DNA of 8,450 nt from Planctomycetales bacterium (GTDB lineage Bacteria > Planctomycetota > Phycisphaerae > SM23-33). The translations under genes and the position numbers were made by a program. How positions within the stretch are numbered: position 1 is the first letter of the stretch; every line of letters starts with the position of its first letter. The notes beneath the pieces were generated by a model. It made no database searches and was not told the DNA's origin. It saw only the letters and a program-made list of their open reading frames with translations. Below, piece by piece: positions 1-7,089 of the stretch. The stretch covers positions 1 through 8,450 of the forward strand of contig JAUVIQ010000142.1 in NCBI GenBank assembly GCA_030592655.1, read 5' to 3'.

Positions 1-2621
1 ACCATGCTCATCAGTTTTATCAGGATGTTCAGGCTAGGCCCGGAGGTATCCTTGAACGGGTCGCCGACGGTATCGCCGACGATGGTGGCCTTGTGGTTGT
101 CGGAGCCTTTTCCGCCGAGTTTTCCGCTTTCGACGTATTTCTTGGCGTTATCCCATGCTCCGCCGGCATTGGCCATGAATATCGCCATTGCGAACCCGCA
201 GGTAAGCCCGCCCGCCAGCAGACCCATCACGCCGGCGACATTCAGCACAAGCCCGACGCCCACGGGAATCGCAAGTGCCAGCAGCGACGGAATAATCATC
301 GCCTTCTGCGCCCCGGTTGTGGATATATCGACGCAGCGGGCGTAATCCGGCTTGCCCGTGCCTTCCATGATGCCGGGAATCTCGCGGAACTGCCTGCGAA
401 CCTCCTTGACCATATCACCGGCAGCCCTGCCTACCGCCTTCATTGTCATCGCGCTGAACAGGAACACCAGCAGCACGCCGGCGAACATCCCGCACAGCAC
501 CTTCGGATTCATCAGCGTAACGTCATAGAAGGCCATGTACTGACGAAGCGATGCCTTGCGAGCGGAAACGACTTGGATATTTTCTGTGACGGTGATGTCT
601 TTCCAATGGGGATGGGGCGCATCCGCTGTCAATATACGCACGTTGGTGTCTTTATCAGCCGGACTGAGCAGGCCCAACCTGCCCATACCCTCCAAGTGGG
701 TCACTATCGGTTTGGTGAGTTCAACAGGGCCCGTCTTCATCCCTTCCGGTATGTCCGATAAGGCCATGAATGCGCTGAAGCACTCTTCCTTTGTGCCTTC
801 TTTGACCTTCATGGCGAACTTGCGATGACCCATGTAGTGAAGTTGCCCGACGCCGGCTTTGGCGTCTTCTTTGGTTTCGGGCATTTTGGCGACGATGGTG
901 GTCATTGCTTCGCGGTTCTGTCCGACGCGGACCTCTTCGACGTAAGCAGCCAGTAGGGCAAGCGCCGTCAGAGCGGCAGAACCGATGGCGAAGCCTTTAC
1001 CGGTTGCGGCGGTGGTGTTTCCGAGCGTGTCGAGCGCGTCGGTACGTTTGCGAACCTCCGGCGGCTGGTGAGTCATTTCTGCGTTTCCACCGGCGTTATC
1101 GGCGATGGGGCCATAGGCGTCGGTCGCCAGTGTGATGCCGAGAGTCGCCAGCATACCGACTGCGGCGATTCCCACGCCGTAGAGTCCGAGCGACATATTC
1201 TCGAACCCGCCGGCGAAAGCGTAGGCGGCGATGATAGCGACGATAATGGTCGCCAGCGACGCCCAGGTGCTCTTCATACCTTCAGCCACGCCGGAGATAA
1301 TAACGGTGGCGGGTCCCGTCTCGGCGCTTTCGGCGATTTCGCGGGTGGGGCGGTAGTCGTAACTGGTGTAGTATTCGGTGGCCTTTCCGATGACAATCCC
1401 GGCGAACAGCCCGCTCAGAATGCTCAGCCAGATGCCCCACCAACTAATGGCAGGGTCAATACCGCCCAGCAGGAGGTAGCAGACCCCGCCGGCTGCCAGT
1501 GCGATCAGGACGCTGGAGCCGTTGACGCCTTTGCCCAGAGCGCCCATGAGTTGCTTCATTGACGCGCCTTCTTTTGTGCGGACGATGTAGATTCCGATGA
1601 TCGAAAGAAGGATGCCGACCCCGGCCAGTACCATCGGAAGCGCCAGTAGTCGAACCTGCTCGGCCAGGACGAGGTCGAGTCTGGACGCTGCGGCTACGCC
1701 CAATGCGGCGGTTGCCAGGATTGAGCCGCAGTAACTCTCGTAGAGGTCGGCTCCCATACCGGCTACGTCTCCGACGTTGTCTCCGACGTTATCGGCGATT
1801 GTCGCGGGGTTTCGCGGATCATCTTCGGGGATACCGGCTTCGACTTTTCCGACGAGGTCGGCTCCGACGTCGGCAGCCTTTGTGAAGATTCCGCCGCCGA
1901 CGCGGGCGAACAGGGCCTGCGAACTAGCGCCCATCCCGAACGTCAGCATTACGACGGTTATTTCGACCAGGCTCATGTGGTATCCGAACGACGGCGCGAC
2001 TTTGGTCAGAAGCAGGAACCACATCGCGATGTCCAGCAGCCCGAAGCCGACGACGACCAGACCCATCACAGCCCCCGCTCGGAAGGCGATGGTCAGACCA
2101 CGGTTGAGGCTTTCCTTTGCGCCTTGTGCTGTGCGGTTCGAGGCCATTGTGGCTGTCTTCATACCGAGGAAACCACACAGGCCGCTGAAGAACCCGCCGG
2201 TAAGGAACGCGATGAATACGATCTGGTGCTGTGCGCCGATCCTGCCCATGAAGTACAGGAGGGCTGATACGACGACGAAGAAGATAAAGACGACTTTGTA
2301 CTGTCGTCTGAGGTATGCGTATGCGCCCTGTGTAACGTGGGCGGCGATTTCCTTCATCTTTTCGTCGCCTTCGCTGGCGGCTTTGACCTGGCGATAGAAA
2401 ATCCACGCGAACAGCAGCGCGATAACCGACCCGATCGGCGCAATCCACCACAACAGTATTGGATGCCAATGTGTGAAATCCAGCATACCCGAAGCGGCAT
2501 CAGCCTCTTCGGTCGAGTCTGTTCCCGCCATTGCAGGTCCAGCCAATACCAGCAGAACCATTCCGGCAGCCAATACGGGCAACAAGACACGCCAGTTAGT
2601 CGATTTGGTTTTTCCAATCAC
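1..2621 (-). CDS. hppA: Membrane-bound ion-translocating pyrophosphatase, 3' end outside window
   Basis: An integral membrane pump that couples hydrolysis of cytoplasmic pyrophosphate to export of Na+ and/or H+. The frame is open from a GTG at 2621, with AAGGAG 7 nt upstream, to the window edge: 873 complete codons, and the C-terminal helix is missing. Residues 1-33 look like a signal peptide (hydrophobic LLPVLAAGMVLLVLAGPAMA). Family motifs are complete: the PPi/Mg site from D251 (DVGADLVGK) through DNVGDNVGD (277-285), GNTTAATGKG (534-543), and near the end GDTVGDPFKDTSGPSLN (849-865). Known for the family: Ala538 and Gly541 mark K+-dependent enzymes (K+-independent ones have Lys and Thr there), and Glu in DLYES (E295) is the position used by Na+-pumping members. 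A Na+ or mixed Na+/H+ pump is therefore inferred. Odd: about 137 residues (562-698) are inserted before YDVTLMNPKVL, which makes the protein far longer than the usual 660-770 residues. Family identity is certain; ion specificity is not. Confidence 0.97.
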   Translation of the reverse strand, partial: MIGKTKSTNWRVLLPVLAAGMVLLVLAGPAMAGTDSTEEADAASGMLDFTHWHPILLWWIAPIGSVIALLFAWIFYRQVKAASEGDEKMKEIAAHVTQGAYAYLRRQYKVVFIFFVVVSALLYFMGRIGAQHQIVFIAFLTGGFFSGLCGFLGMKTATMASNRTAQGAKESLNRGLTIAFRAGAVMGLVVVGFGLLDIAMWFLLLTKVAPSFGYHMSLVEITVVMLTFGMGASSQALFARVGGGIFTKAADVGADLVGKVEAGIPEDDPRNPATIADNVGDNVGDVAGMGADLYESYCGSILATAALGVAAASRLDLVLAEQVRLLALPMVLAGVGILLSIIGIYIVRTKEGASMKQLMGALGKGVNGSSVLIALAAGGVCYLLLGGIDPAISWWGIWLSILSGLFAGIVIGKATEYYTSYDYRPTREIAESAETGPATVIISGVAEGMKSTWASLATIIVAIIAAYAFAGGFENMSLGLYGVGIAAVGMLATLGITLATDAYGPIADNAGGNAEMTHQPPEVRKRTDALDTLGNTTAATGKGFAIGSAALTALALLAAYVEEVRVGQNREAMTTIVAKMPETKEDAKAGVGQLHYMGHRKFAMKVKEGTKEECFSAFMALSDIPEGMKTGPVELTKPIVTHLEGMGRLGLLSPADKDTNVRILTADAPHPHWKDITVTENIQVVSARKASLRQYMAFYDVTLMNPKVLCGMFAGVLLVFLFSAMTMKAVGRAAGDMVKEVRRQFREIPGIMEGTGKPDYARCVDISTTGAQKAMIIPSLLALAIPVGVGLVLNVAGVMGLLAGGLTCGFAMAIFMANAGGAWDNAKKYVESGKLGGKGSDNHKATIVGDTVGDPFKDTSGPSLNILIKLMSM

Positions 2622-2628
2622 AACAGCA

Positions 2629-2634
2629 CTCCTT
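2629..2634 (-). promoter_or_regulatory. Shine-Dalgarno site that fixes the GTG start of hppA
   Basis: On the minus strand AAGGAG lies 7 nt before a GTG at 2621. No in-frame ATG occurs before codon 21, which is inside the predicted signal peptide, so this site supports the GTG start and the presence of the N-terminal signal sequence. Confidence 0.8.
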
Positions 2635-2713
2635 TATGAGTTTCTGAAATAGTTTTTCTCGGGAAAAAAACAGGAGGAACAAGGGTGAGAGAACACATTA
2701 AATAATTCCATAT

Positions 2714-2735
2714 CTTCGAAATCGTGCATTCGAAG
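2714..2735. repeat. Perfect 7-bp inverted repeat with TTCGAA cores between rpsU and hppA
   Basis: CTTCGAA, then 8 nt, then TTCGAAG. Each arm contains the self-complementary hexamer TTCGAA, so the site is a pair of small palindromes as well as a hairpin. It lies 93 nt before the hppA GTG and 71 nt past the rpsU stop. The sequence after it on the minus strand is AT-rich but has no run of T, so it is not a standard intrinsic terminator. It could be an operator for hppA or a weak transcript-end structure; neither is proven. Confidence 0.5.
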
Positions 2736-2747
2736 GAGTGGCGAAAC

Positions 2748-2777
2748 CCTGCCCCCTGGGGGCCTGCCCCTTGGGGG
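2748..2777. repeat. Two tandem 15-bp GC-rich units, each an internal palindrome
   Basis: Two head-to-tail copies of CCTGCCCCCTGGGGG differ at one position (C or T in the loop). Each contains a C-run facing a G-run that can fold into a short hairpin, and a third small palindrome (CAAACGGTTTG, 2780-2790) follows. The block begins 29 nt past the rpsU stop. It may help end or stabilise the rpsU transcript, but no T-run follows on either strand, so I do not call it a terminator. Confidence 0.6.
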
Positions 2778-2806
2778 CGCAAACGGTTTGGCGGGTGGAG
2801 CAATGG

Positions 2807-2986
2807 TTAACTCTCCATCGGTCGCTTGGCATTTCTGCGAATGCGCCGGCGACGTCGCTCCGAAGGCTTCTCGTAGTAACTGTTACGCTTGATGTCCCTG
2901 ATGAGACCTTCTTTTTCACACATCTTCTTGAATCGGCGAAGCATCTGCTGGACCGACTCGTTACCTCTAGCCCTGACTTTAATCAT
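2807..2986 (-). CDS. rpsU: 30S ribosomal protein S21
   Basis: A 59-residue, very basic protein of the small ribosomal subunit, which in characterised bacteria helps pair the mRNA leader with the 3' end of 16S rRNA. It begins MIKVRARGNESVQQMLRRFK, matching the S21 pattern of a short beta strand followed by a helix with alternating Arg/Lys. The middle (GLIRDIKRNSYYEKPSERRRR, residues 27-47) contains the typical R-x-Y-EKPSE-RRR motif, and the C-terminus is an Arg/Lys tail. The start is the ATG at 2986; the nearest purine-rich site (AAAGGA) is about 14 nt upstream, a longer spacing than usual. It has its own strong promoter and a leader of about 46 nt. It is followed by GC-rich hairpins and then hppA. 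It is easy to miss because it is so short, but the family match is clear. Confidence 0.96.
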   Translation of the reverse strand: MIKVRARGNESVQQMLRRFKKMCEKEGLIRDIKRNSYYEKPSERRRRRIRRNAKRPMES

Positions 2987-3039
2987 ACTGTTATCACGGT
3001 TCCTTTCTTGTTTTCAATTTCCCCGTTAGGGTTCGGCGG

Positions 3040-3068
3040 ATTATACTGACGTACTCACGCCTTTGCAA
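3040..3068 (-). promoter_or_regulatory. Sigma-70 type promoter of rpsU
   Basis: On the minus strand a -35 box TTGCAA (3068-3063) is followed by exactly 17 nt and a perfect -10 box TATAAT (3045-3040). Transcription would start near 3033, giving a leader of roughly 46 nt before the rpsU ATG at 2986. Position, spacing and orientation all fit a strong housekeeping promoter for rpsU, separating it from the upstream genes. Confidence 0.85.
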
Positions 3069-3095
3069 GCAAAAATCACTGATTCCGTTGAGCGA

Positions 3096-3200
3096 TTACT
3101 CGGCGTCTTTTGGTCCGTTTGTTATCTGGATGCTCGTTAAGGCAGTGTCTGGATCGTCTGTGAACTCGAATACCTTGTCAAGCGCCCTATTATACCAAAG
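3096..3200 (-). pseudogene. Remnant of a second STAS-domain gene (3' end only, frameshifted)
   Basis: The minus strand matches the 3' third of the intact STAS gene at 6693-7043. It encodes DKVFEFTDDPDTALTSIQ followed by ITNGPKDAE and a TAA at 3098-3096, against DKVFEFTDDPATALATIQ then MADQPEEAD in the intact gene. A block of 31 bases is identical (3149-3179 and 6746-6776). Upstream, TTTGGTATA is shared, but two extra bases between it and the DKVFEF codons break the frame, and nothing clearly related is left before the C45 stop codon. Differences in the tail are largely conservative (Glu/Asp and Ala/Thr/Ser changes plus silent third-position changes), which suggests an old paralogue that was once functional rather than a fresh copy. 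It ends just upstream of the rpsU promoter. Confidence 0.75.
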
Positions 3201-3247
3201 TCATAGTCGCAGGCTGAGACGGAACGAAGTGAAGTCCCACCTTCAAC

Positions 3248-4279
3248 CTAAAGCCTGTATTCCTTGAATTCATTCTCGCAGGGATTACCGTGAGCAATCA
3301 AAGCCCTTTTTTCCCTGGGGATAAAGACGGCGCCGAAGTGGGTGCAAGTCCTGTTTGGTCCCATATTGTGTTTACAGATAGTCCCCGGTTCTTCATGGCT
3401 TGCCAGTATTTTTTTCATTTCTTCGACGGTGCGGGGAACTTGTTTCTCCAGTAGTGTCTGCCGCAGAAATGCTTCCCTTTCTTGACAGTTCTTTCTTCCG
3501 TATTCTCCCTTGGTGAAGTTGAATTTCGCCAGGTCCTTATCAAGGAAGCGATTTGCATTCCAGAGGGCGCCGTCTTCCGGCCTCCTGACTGCCTGTTTGT
3601 CGTAGCACTTTTCCACCACCGCCATATCGCCCTGTGAGTCAGCCAGAAAGATGTTCAAACCTTTTCCGGTCAATTCGTATTTGCTCAGCATTTCAATCCC
3701 TTCCTCGACGCTTGAGCAATGCTGAAGTACGGGGCGAGGCGTAATCAGAGAGGGTATCCCTCTTCCGTCCTGGCCGGAGATAATCGAACTGGAAGATTGA
3801 CCGCAGGAAAGCCCGATGCTGTTGAGACCGGCTTCGGTCCAGATCGTTCCTACAAGGCAGACATTCACAAACGAAGGACCGTTGTCCGGATAGACGATCT
3901 GGAGGAGGTAGAAGGGGGCTTCGGTATCCTCGGCATCCCCGGTTTTTCCGTGAATGGCCCCGCAATCAGGATTACTGAAACCGACATTCGTGCACCTGGG
4001 GCCGATCGCTTCGATTCCGTGGTAGGAACTCATCAGAAGGACGTCTTCGAAATCAAGCCCACAGCCGTCGGATATTCCCCTCATTTCCTCCACCAGGTCC
4101 GGAAAGAGGGTTTCGATATTCTTCAACATCCTGGGAAGAACACTTCCTGTGAACCCGCTCCATTTCTCCTTTTTCAACTTACAGATGGGGTCCCAGAAAG
4201 ACATTATCTCTTTTTCCAGAGTGCTTCCATGGTCCAATCCCCTCTGGTAAGGCGAACCTTTCAGTACGATTTCATGCAT
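3248..4279 (-). CDS. C45 family autoproteolytic acyltransferase/hydrolase
   Basis: A 343-residue protein resembling the C45 (acyl-CoA:6-aminopenicillanic acid acyltransferase-like) group of N-terminal-nucleophile enzymes. These precursors cleave themselves so that a Cys becomes the new N-terminus and the nucleophile for cutting or transferring amide-linked acyl groups. Supporting marks are the opening G-x-P-Y-x-R-G-x-x-H-G motif (residues 8-18), the helical segment with FPDLVEEMRGISDGCGLDFEDVL-type wording at 59-81, and GPRCTNVGF with Cys96 as the likely nucleophile. Also present are GTIWTEAGLNSIGLSCG (about 144-160), and near the C-terminus a THFGAVFIP strand. No signal peptide is visible, so it is probably cytoplasmic. 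The ATG at 4279 has AAAAGGA 8 nt upstream. It follows the heparinase-like gene by 88 bp and may share its transcript. The DNA looks more AT-rich than hppA. The substrate is unknown; penicillin acyltransferase activity should not be assumed. Confidence 0.85.
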   Translation of the reverse strand: MHEIVLKGSPYQRGLDHGSTLEKEIMSFWDPICKLKKEKWSGFTGSVLPRMLKNIETLFPDLVEEMRGISDGCGLDFEDVLLMSSYHGIEAIGPRCTNVGFSNPDCGAIHGKTGDAEDTEAPFYLLQIVYPDNGPSFVNVCLVGTIWTEAGLNSIGLSCGQSSSSIISGQDGRGIPSLITPRPVLQHCSSVEEGIEMLSKYELTGKGLNIFLADSQGDMAVVEKCYDKQAVRRPEDGALWNANRFLDKDLAKFNFTKGEYGRKNCQEREAFLRQTLLEKQVPRTVEEMKKILASHEEPGTICKHNMGPNRTCTHFGAVFIPREKRALIAHGNPCENEFKEYRL

Positions 4280-4368
4280 ATGTTTTTCCTTTTATTATGT
4301 CTATATCTAACATGGCGGCCACACGCGGTGGGCACGGGACATTTTCCACAACGACGGGGTGTGCTTCA

Positions 4369-6591
4369 CTATTTCAGACTGAACTTGAGATCGTAAGCGC
4401 CTTTTCCTACAGCCACCTTGACCCATCCGTTCCCTGAACCGATGATTGGCGCTGCTTTGCCGTCAAGCAGCACGCCCTTGATGCCGGGATAATAAAAGGT
4501 AACTTCCGCACCGGGCGATATAATCCTGCCCTGCTTGTCCTTGATATATACACTTATATCCGCGTTCGACTCAAAGCCGCGCCGCGGCTTGGCTCCGTCG
4601 TTGAAAGACTTACCCTTGCGCACGAAATAGAAGGCGTTAGCCTTGTCTTTGAGGCGGTACAGAGCCGCTAATCCCCTGAATGAAACTTTGTCGCATTTGA
4701 CGGCTGTTTTTCCGGCCGATTCAATCGCCACGTCAGTTACGGAATTCCCCAGATCAACCTTTGCTCCGGTGTAATCTTCACCGGCAACCCGTATCATCTT
4801 TGCCTTGGGGTGTTTCGCATCATGCGGGAAGATTACCGTTACAATGTTCAGCCCGCCCTTATTGTCGGTGTCATAAGTGCTGTAGAGATACTTGCCGACG
4901 AAGCAGTTCTTCTCGCCGCCCATCCGCGCCAGCAGGCCGGGCTTGACAGACACCGAAGTCGGCGGCGTACCGAGAAAGACGCTTACGAATACGTTGTGGC
5001 CGCTGTAGGCGAACGGGCCGATCTTCCATCTGTATTCCTGTTTTTCGGAGGTTGTGGAACATTCCGGCGAATTGGGGTGCAGTACGACGTTGACTTTGCT
5101 CGATGTTTTGTCGGCCTTCACCTCGTCGAACAGGACCCAGTATCCGCACCGGTCGTCCTGCGGGTGCACGAAGCAGAAGTTTCGGAGGTGTTTTCCGTTT
5201 CCGATGGCGTCGGCGGAATACCCGCAGGCGTAGTCGAATAGTGGGGCGGTGAAGCCCGCGACGATGCCACCGCCGATTTTTGTAGCGTGGTCGGCCCCGT
5301 CGATTAGAACGATGTTGTTGGATACGGCAGTGTGGTTGACGTATTTCCAACTGAAGCCAAGTGCGCCTCTGCCGGCGCCGGCATAACCGGAGTTCAACAA
5401 GACGTGCTCGCCGTAAGCGGCAAGGTGCACTGCGTTCACGTCTTTGTGTGAGTGGTATCGGCTGAACTTGCAATTCCACAAGGCTCCGGCAAGCGACTTG
5501 TCGGAGGGATTGGACTCCCGGAAAAATGCCCCACCGTCGGGGAATATCCTGCCGAGGGGGATTTCCGGTTTCGACAGGGGCTGACCCATGAGGACATAAT
5601 GCAGCAGCCGGCCCTTGGGCTTCTCGCCGTCGTTGCTCCATGCGGCGTACGCAGCCGCCCGCTTTGAAAAGCGATATGCCCTGAACGTCGCCGGTTCGGA
5701 CTTGTGGTAATTCCTGTTCGGACCGGTGTCGCCGAAACAGCAGTATCGGTTGAACGGGCTGACCGAGTAGCCGTAGAGCCACTCGTAGAAATTGATGACT
5801 CTCGGGTCGGAATAGAATTTGCTCCTGCCGGTGAACTCGAGGACGTCCATAAAGTGCACCTTTGCGTAACGCTCGAAGCCGAGGCGTGCGCCGGCGTATC
5901 CGGGACCCTCGTTGAACACTCCGTCCGGACCTATCAGTTTGTACAGGTGCGTTCGGTAGTCTTTTATGGCCAGGTCAATCCTCGGGTCGTCGCGGTATAG
6001 CGCCCAGACGCCGCGGACGCCGTAGGCGTTCAACCGCCACCAGCCGCCCCATTTCCAGAATAGATCAGACATCTTGTCCAGTTTGGCTTCGATGTCGGTA
6101 CGCTGGGCCGGAGTCAGGTCGTTATAAATAATGTCAAGCGCCAGGACGGAGTTGAAAACCGCCGTTCCGGGTCCGACCCAATATCCGTGTCCGGAGTTGC
6201 TCCTGCTGACGGCCATGAGTTCATCGTGGATTTTACCCCAGTGTTTGAGCGCATCGGCGATCTTATTCTTGTAGAGGGTTTTATTGTCCGGATCGAGGAT
6301 GTATGCCAGTGCACCGGCGGCAGTGATTTCCGACATTTGATTGCACCTTGCCCGCAGTTCGGCCTTCGGGTCGAAACTGTGGGTTTTAATGTAAGCGATT
6401 GCCTCTGCCTTCATTTCCTTCCACGGCGACCTGATCGCCCGCGCCCGCAAGGCAGGATAGTCCGACTCTTTCACGATAAGGAAAGGATGCTTCACCTTCC
6501 GGGCAGTGCAAGAGACGATGAACAAAGCGAAGAAGAGACAAATTGATGCCGACGAAACTAATCTTCTCTCTCCGAATACCCTTTTTTCCAT
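4369..6591 (-). CDS. Lipoprotein of the heparinase II/III polysaccharide lyase superfamily
   Basis: A 740-residue exported protein that probably cleaves uronic-acid-containing polysaccharides by beta-elimination. Residues 1-28 form a lipoprotein signal peptide: basic start, hydrophobic LFFALFIVS, lipobox Cys28. Residues about 40-340 are an alpha-helical toroid. It holds the NSGHGYWVGPG segment (132-142; His135), GPDGVFNEGPGY (221-232; candidate catalytic Tyr232) and a GDTGPNRNYH stretch (287-296). From about 350 comes the beta-sandwich heparinase II/III domain, with SRYHSHKDVNAVHLAAYGEH (378-396; His380, His382, Asp384), LLNSGYAG, and NHTAVSNNIVLIDG (419-432). An N/H/Y catalytic set like that of PL15/PL17/PL21 enzymes is plausible, but I cannot assign the PL family or substrate. 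The start is the ATG at 6591 with an unusually close AGGA (2 nt away). It lies 101 bp after the STAS gene and just before the C45 gene. No sulfatase is in view. Confidence 0.88.
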   Translation of the reverse strand: MEKRVFGERRLVSSASICLFFALFIVSCTARKVKHPFLIVKESDYPALRARAIRSPWKEMKAEAIAYIKTHSFDPKAELRARCNQMSEITAAGALAYILDPDNKTLYKNKIADALKHWGKIHDELMAVSRSNSGHGYWVGPGTAVFNSVLALDIIYNDLTPAQRTDIEAKLDKMSDLFWKWGGWWRLNAYGVRGVWALYRDDPRIDLAIKDYRTHLYKLIGPDGVFNEGPGYAGARLGFERYAKVHFMDVLEFTGRSKFYSDPRVINFYEWLYGYSVSPFNRYCCFGDTGPNRNYHKSEPATFRAYRFSKRAAAYAAWSNDGEKPKGRLLHYVLMGQPLSKPEIPLGRIFPDGGAFFRESNPSDKSLAGALWNCKFSRYHSHKDVNAVHLAAYGEHVLLNSGYAGAGRGALGFSWKYVNHTAVSNNIVLIDGADHATKIGGGIVAGFTAPLFDYACGYSADAIGNGKHLRNFCFVHPQDDRCGYWVLFDEVKADKTSSKVNVVLHPNSPECSTTSEKQEYRWKIGPFAYSGHNVFVSVFLGTPPTSVSVKPGLLARMGGEKNCFVGKYLYSTYDTDNKGGLNIVTVIFPHDAKHPKAKMIRVAGEDYTGAKVDLGNSVTDVAIESAGKTAVKCDKVSFRGLAALYRLKDKANAFYFVRKGKSFNDGAKPRRGFESNADISVYIKDKQGRIISPGAEVTFYYPGIKGVLLDGKAAPIIGSGNGWVKVAVGKGAYDLKFSLK

Positions 6592-6692
6592 CTTCCTGTC
6601 TCGTGTTTGATTTGGCGCTTATGCGCGTACAGGTACATACCCTGGCGACCGCGCGCCGAGCCGTAATGTGGGTTTGTCCACCGGGTCGGGTC

Positions 6693-7043
6693 TTAGTCGG
6701 CCTCTTCCGGCTGGTCCGCCATCTGGATAGTCGCCAAGGCTGTGGCTGGATCGTCTGTGAACTCGAATACCTTGTCTAATCCCGTTATACCAAAGACGTT
6801 GCGGACACGATCATTAACGCTGCAGAGAAGAAGCCTGCATTCGCCTGCGAGAACCAACTTTCGCAGACGGAGCAGTGATGAGATGTTCGATGAGTTCAGG
6901 TGGCTTACTGCGGCGAGGTTTATCGCCACGCCGGCGCATTTGGCCTTCACCATGTCCACCAACTCCGTCATCTCGTCGGTGAACTGCGGATCGTCGGTCA
7001 ACTCCGCAACAATAATATCGTCGGACCAGTTCTGGATAGTCAT
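6693..7043 (-). CDS. STAS-domain protein, anti-sigma factor antagonist-like
   Basis: A 116-residue protein made of a single STAS fold of the SpoIIAA/RsbV type. In that family the protein binds a kinase/anti-sigma factor and is switched off by phosphorylation of a Ser at the start of a helix. The segment AINLAAVSHLNSSNISSLLRL (40-60) matches the usual hydrophobic strand, then L-D-S-S-G, then helix; Ser52 sits where the phosphorylated Ser lies, with Asn50 in place of Asp and Asn53 in place of Gly. The later VNDRVRNVFGITGLDKVFEF (76-95) matches the conserved end of the fold, and the tail is acidic (DQPEEAD). The ATG at 7043 has an AGGGA about 10 nt upstream. No kinase or sigma gene is in the window, so the partner is unknown. 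A damaged paralogue lies at 3096-3200. Confidence 0.88.
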   Translation of the reverse strand: MTIQNWSDDIIVAELTDDPQFTDEMTELVDMVKAKCAGVAINLAAVSHLNSSNISSLLRLRKLVLAGECRLLLCSVNDRVRNVFGITGLDKVFEFTDDPATALATIQMADQPEEAD

Positions 7044-7089
7044 AGGTTTCCGTTCCCTTTCAATTTTCCCGCTCCAGCATAACCTCCGA

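Noticed and set aside
93..761. Long open frame on the plus strand, and several others over 1-2600
   Set aside because: They are antisense to hppA, whose frame carries complete family motifs; their translations show no family features.
1924..2469. 181-codon minus-strand open frame
   Set aside because: Same strand as hppA but out of frame; the overlapping hppA frame encodes the recognised N-terminal helices.
2738..3049. Plus-strand open frame across the rpsU region
   Set aside because: Antisense to rpsU; its repeated PLGA residues come simply from the tandem GC-rich repeat.
3189..3194. TATAAT on the minus strand as a possible promoter
   Set aside because: No acceptable -35 box lies 16-18 nt upstream, and the bases are part of the STAS relic (TTTGGTATA).
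3719..4396. 225-codon plus-strand open frame
   Set aside because: Antisense to the C45 gene and its leader; no recognisable motifs and composition typical of a shadow frame.
4871..5782. 303-codon minus-strand open frame inside the heparinase-like gene
   Set aside because: It is an Arg-rich out-of-frame reading of the lyase domain, which has the conserved motifs in the other frame.
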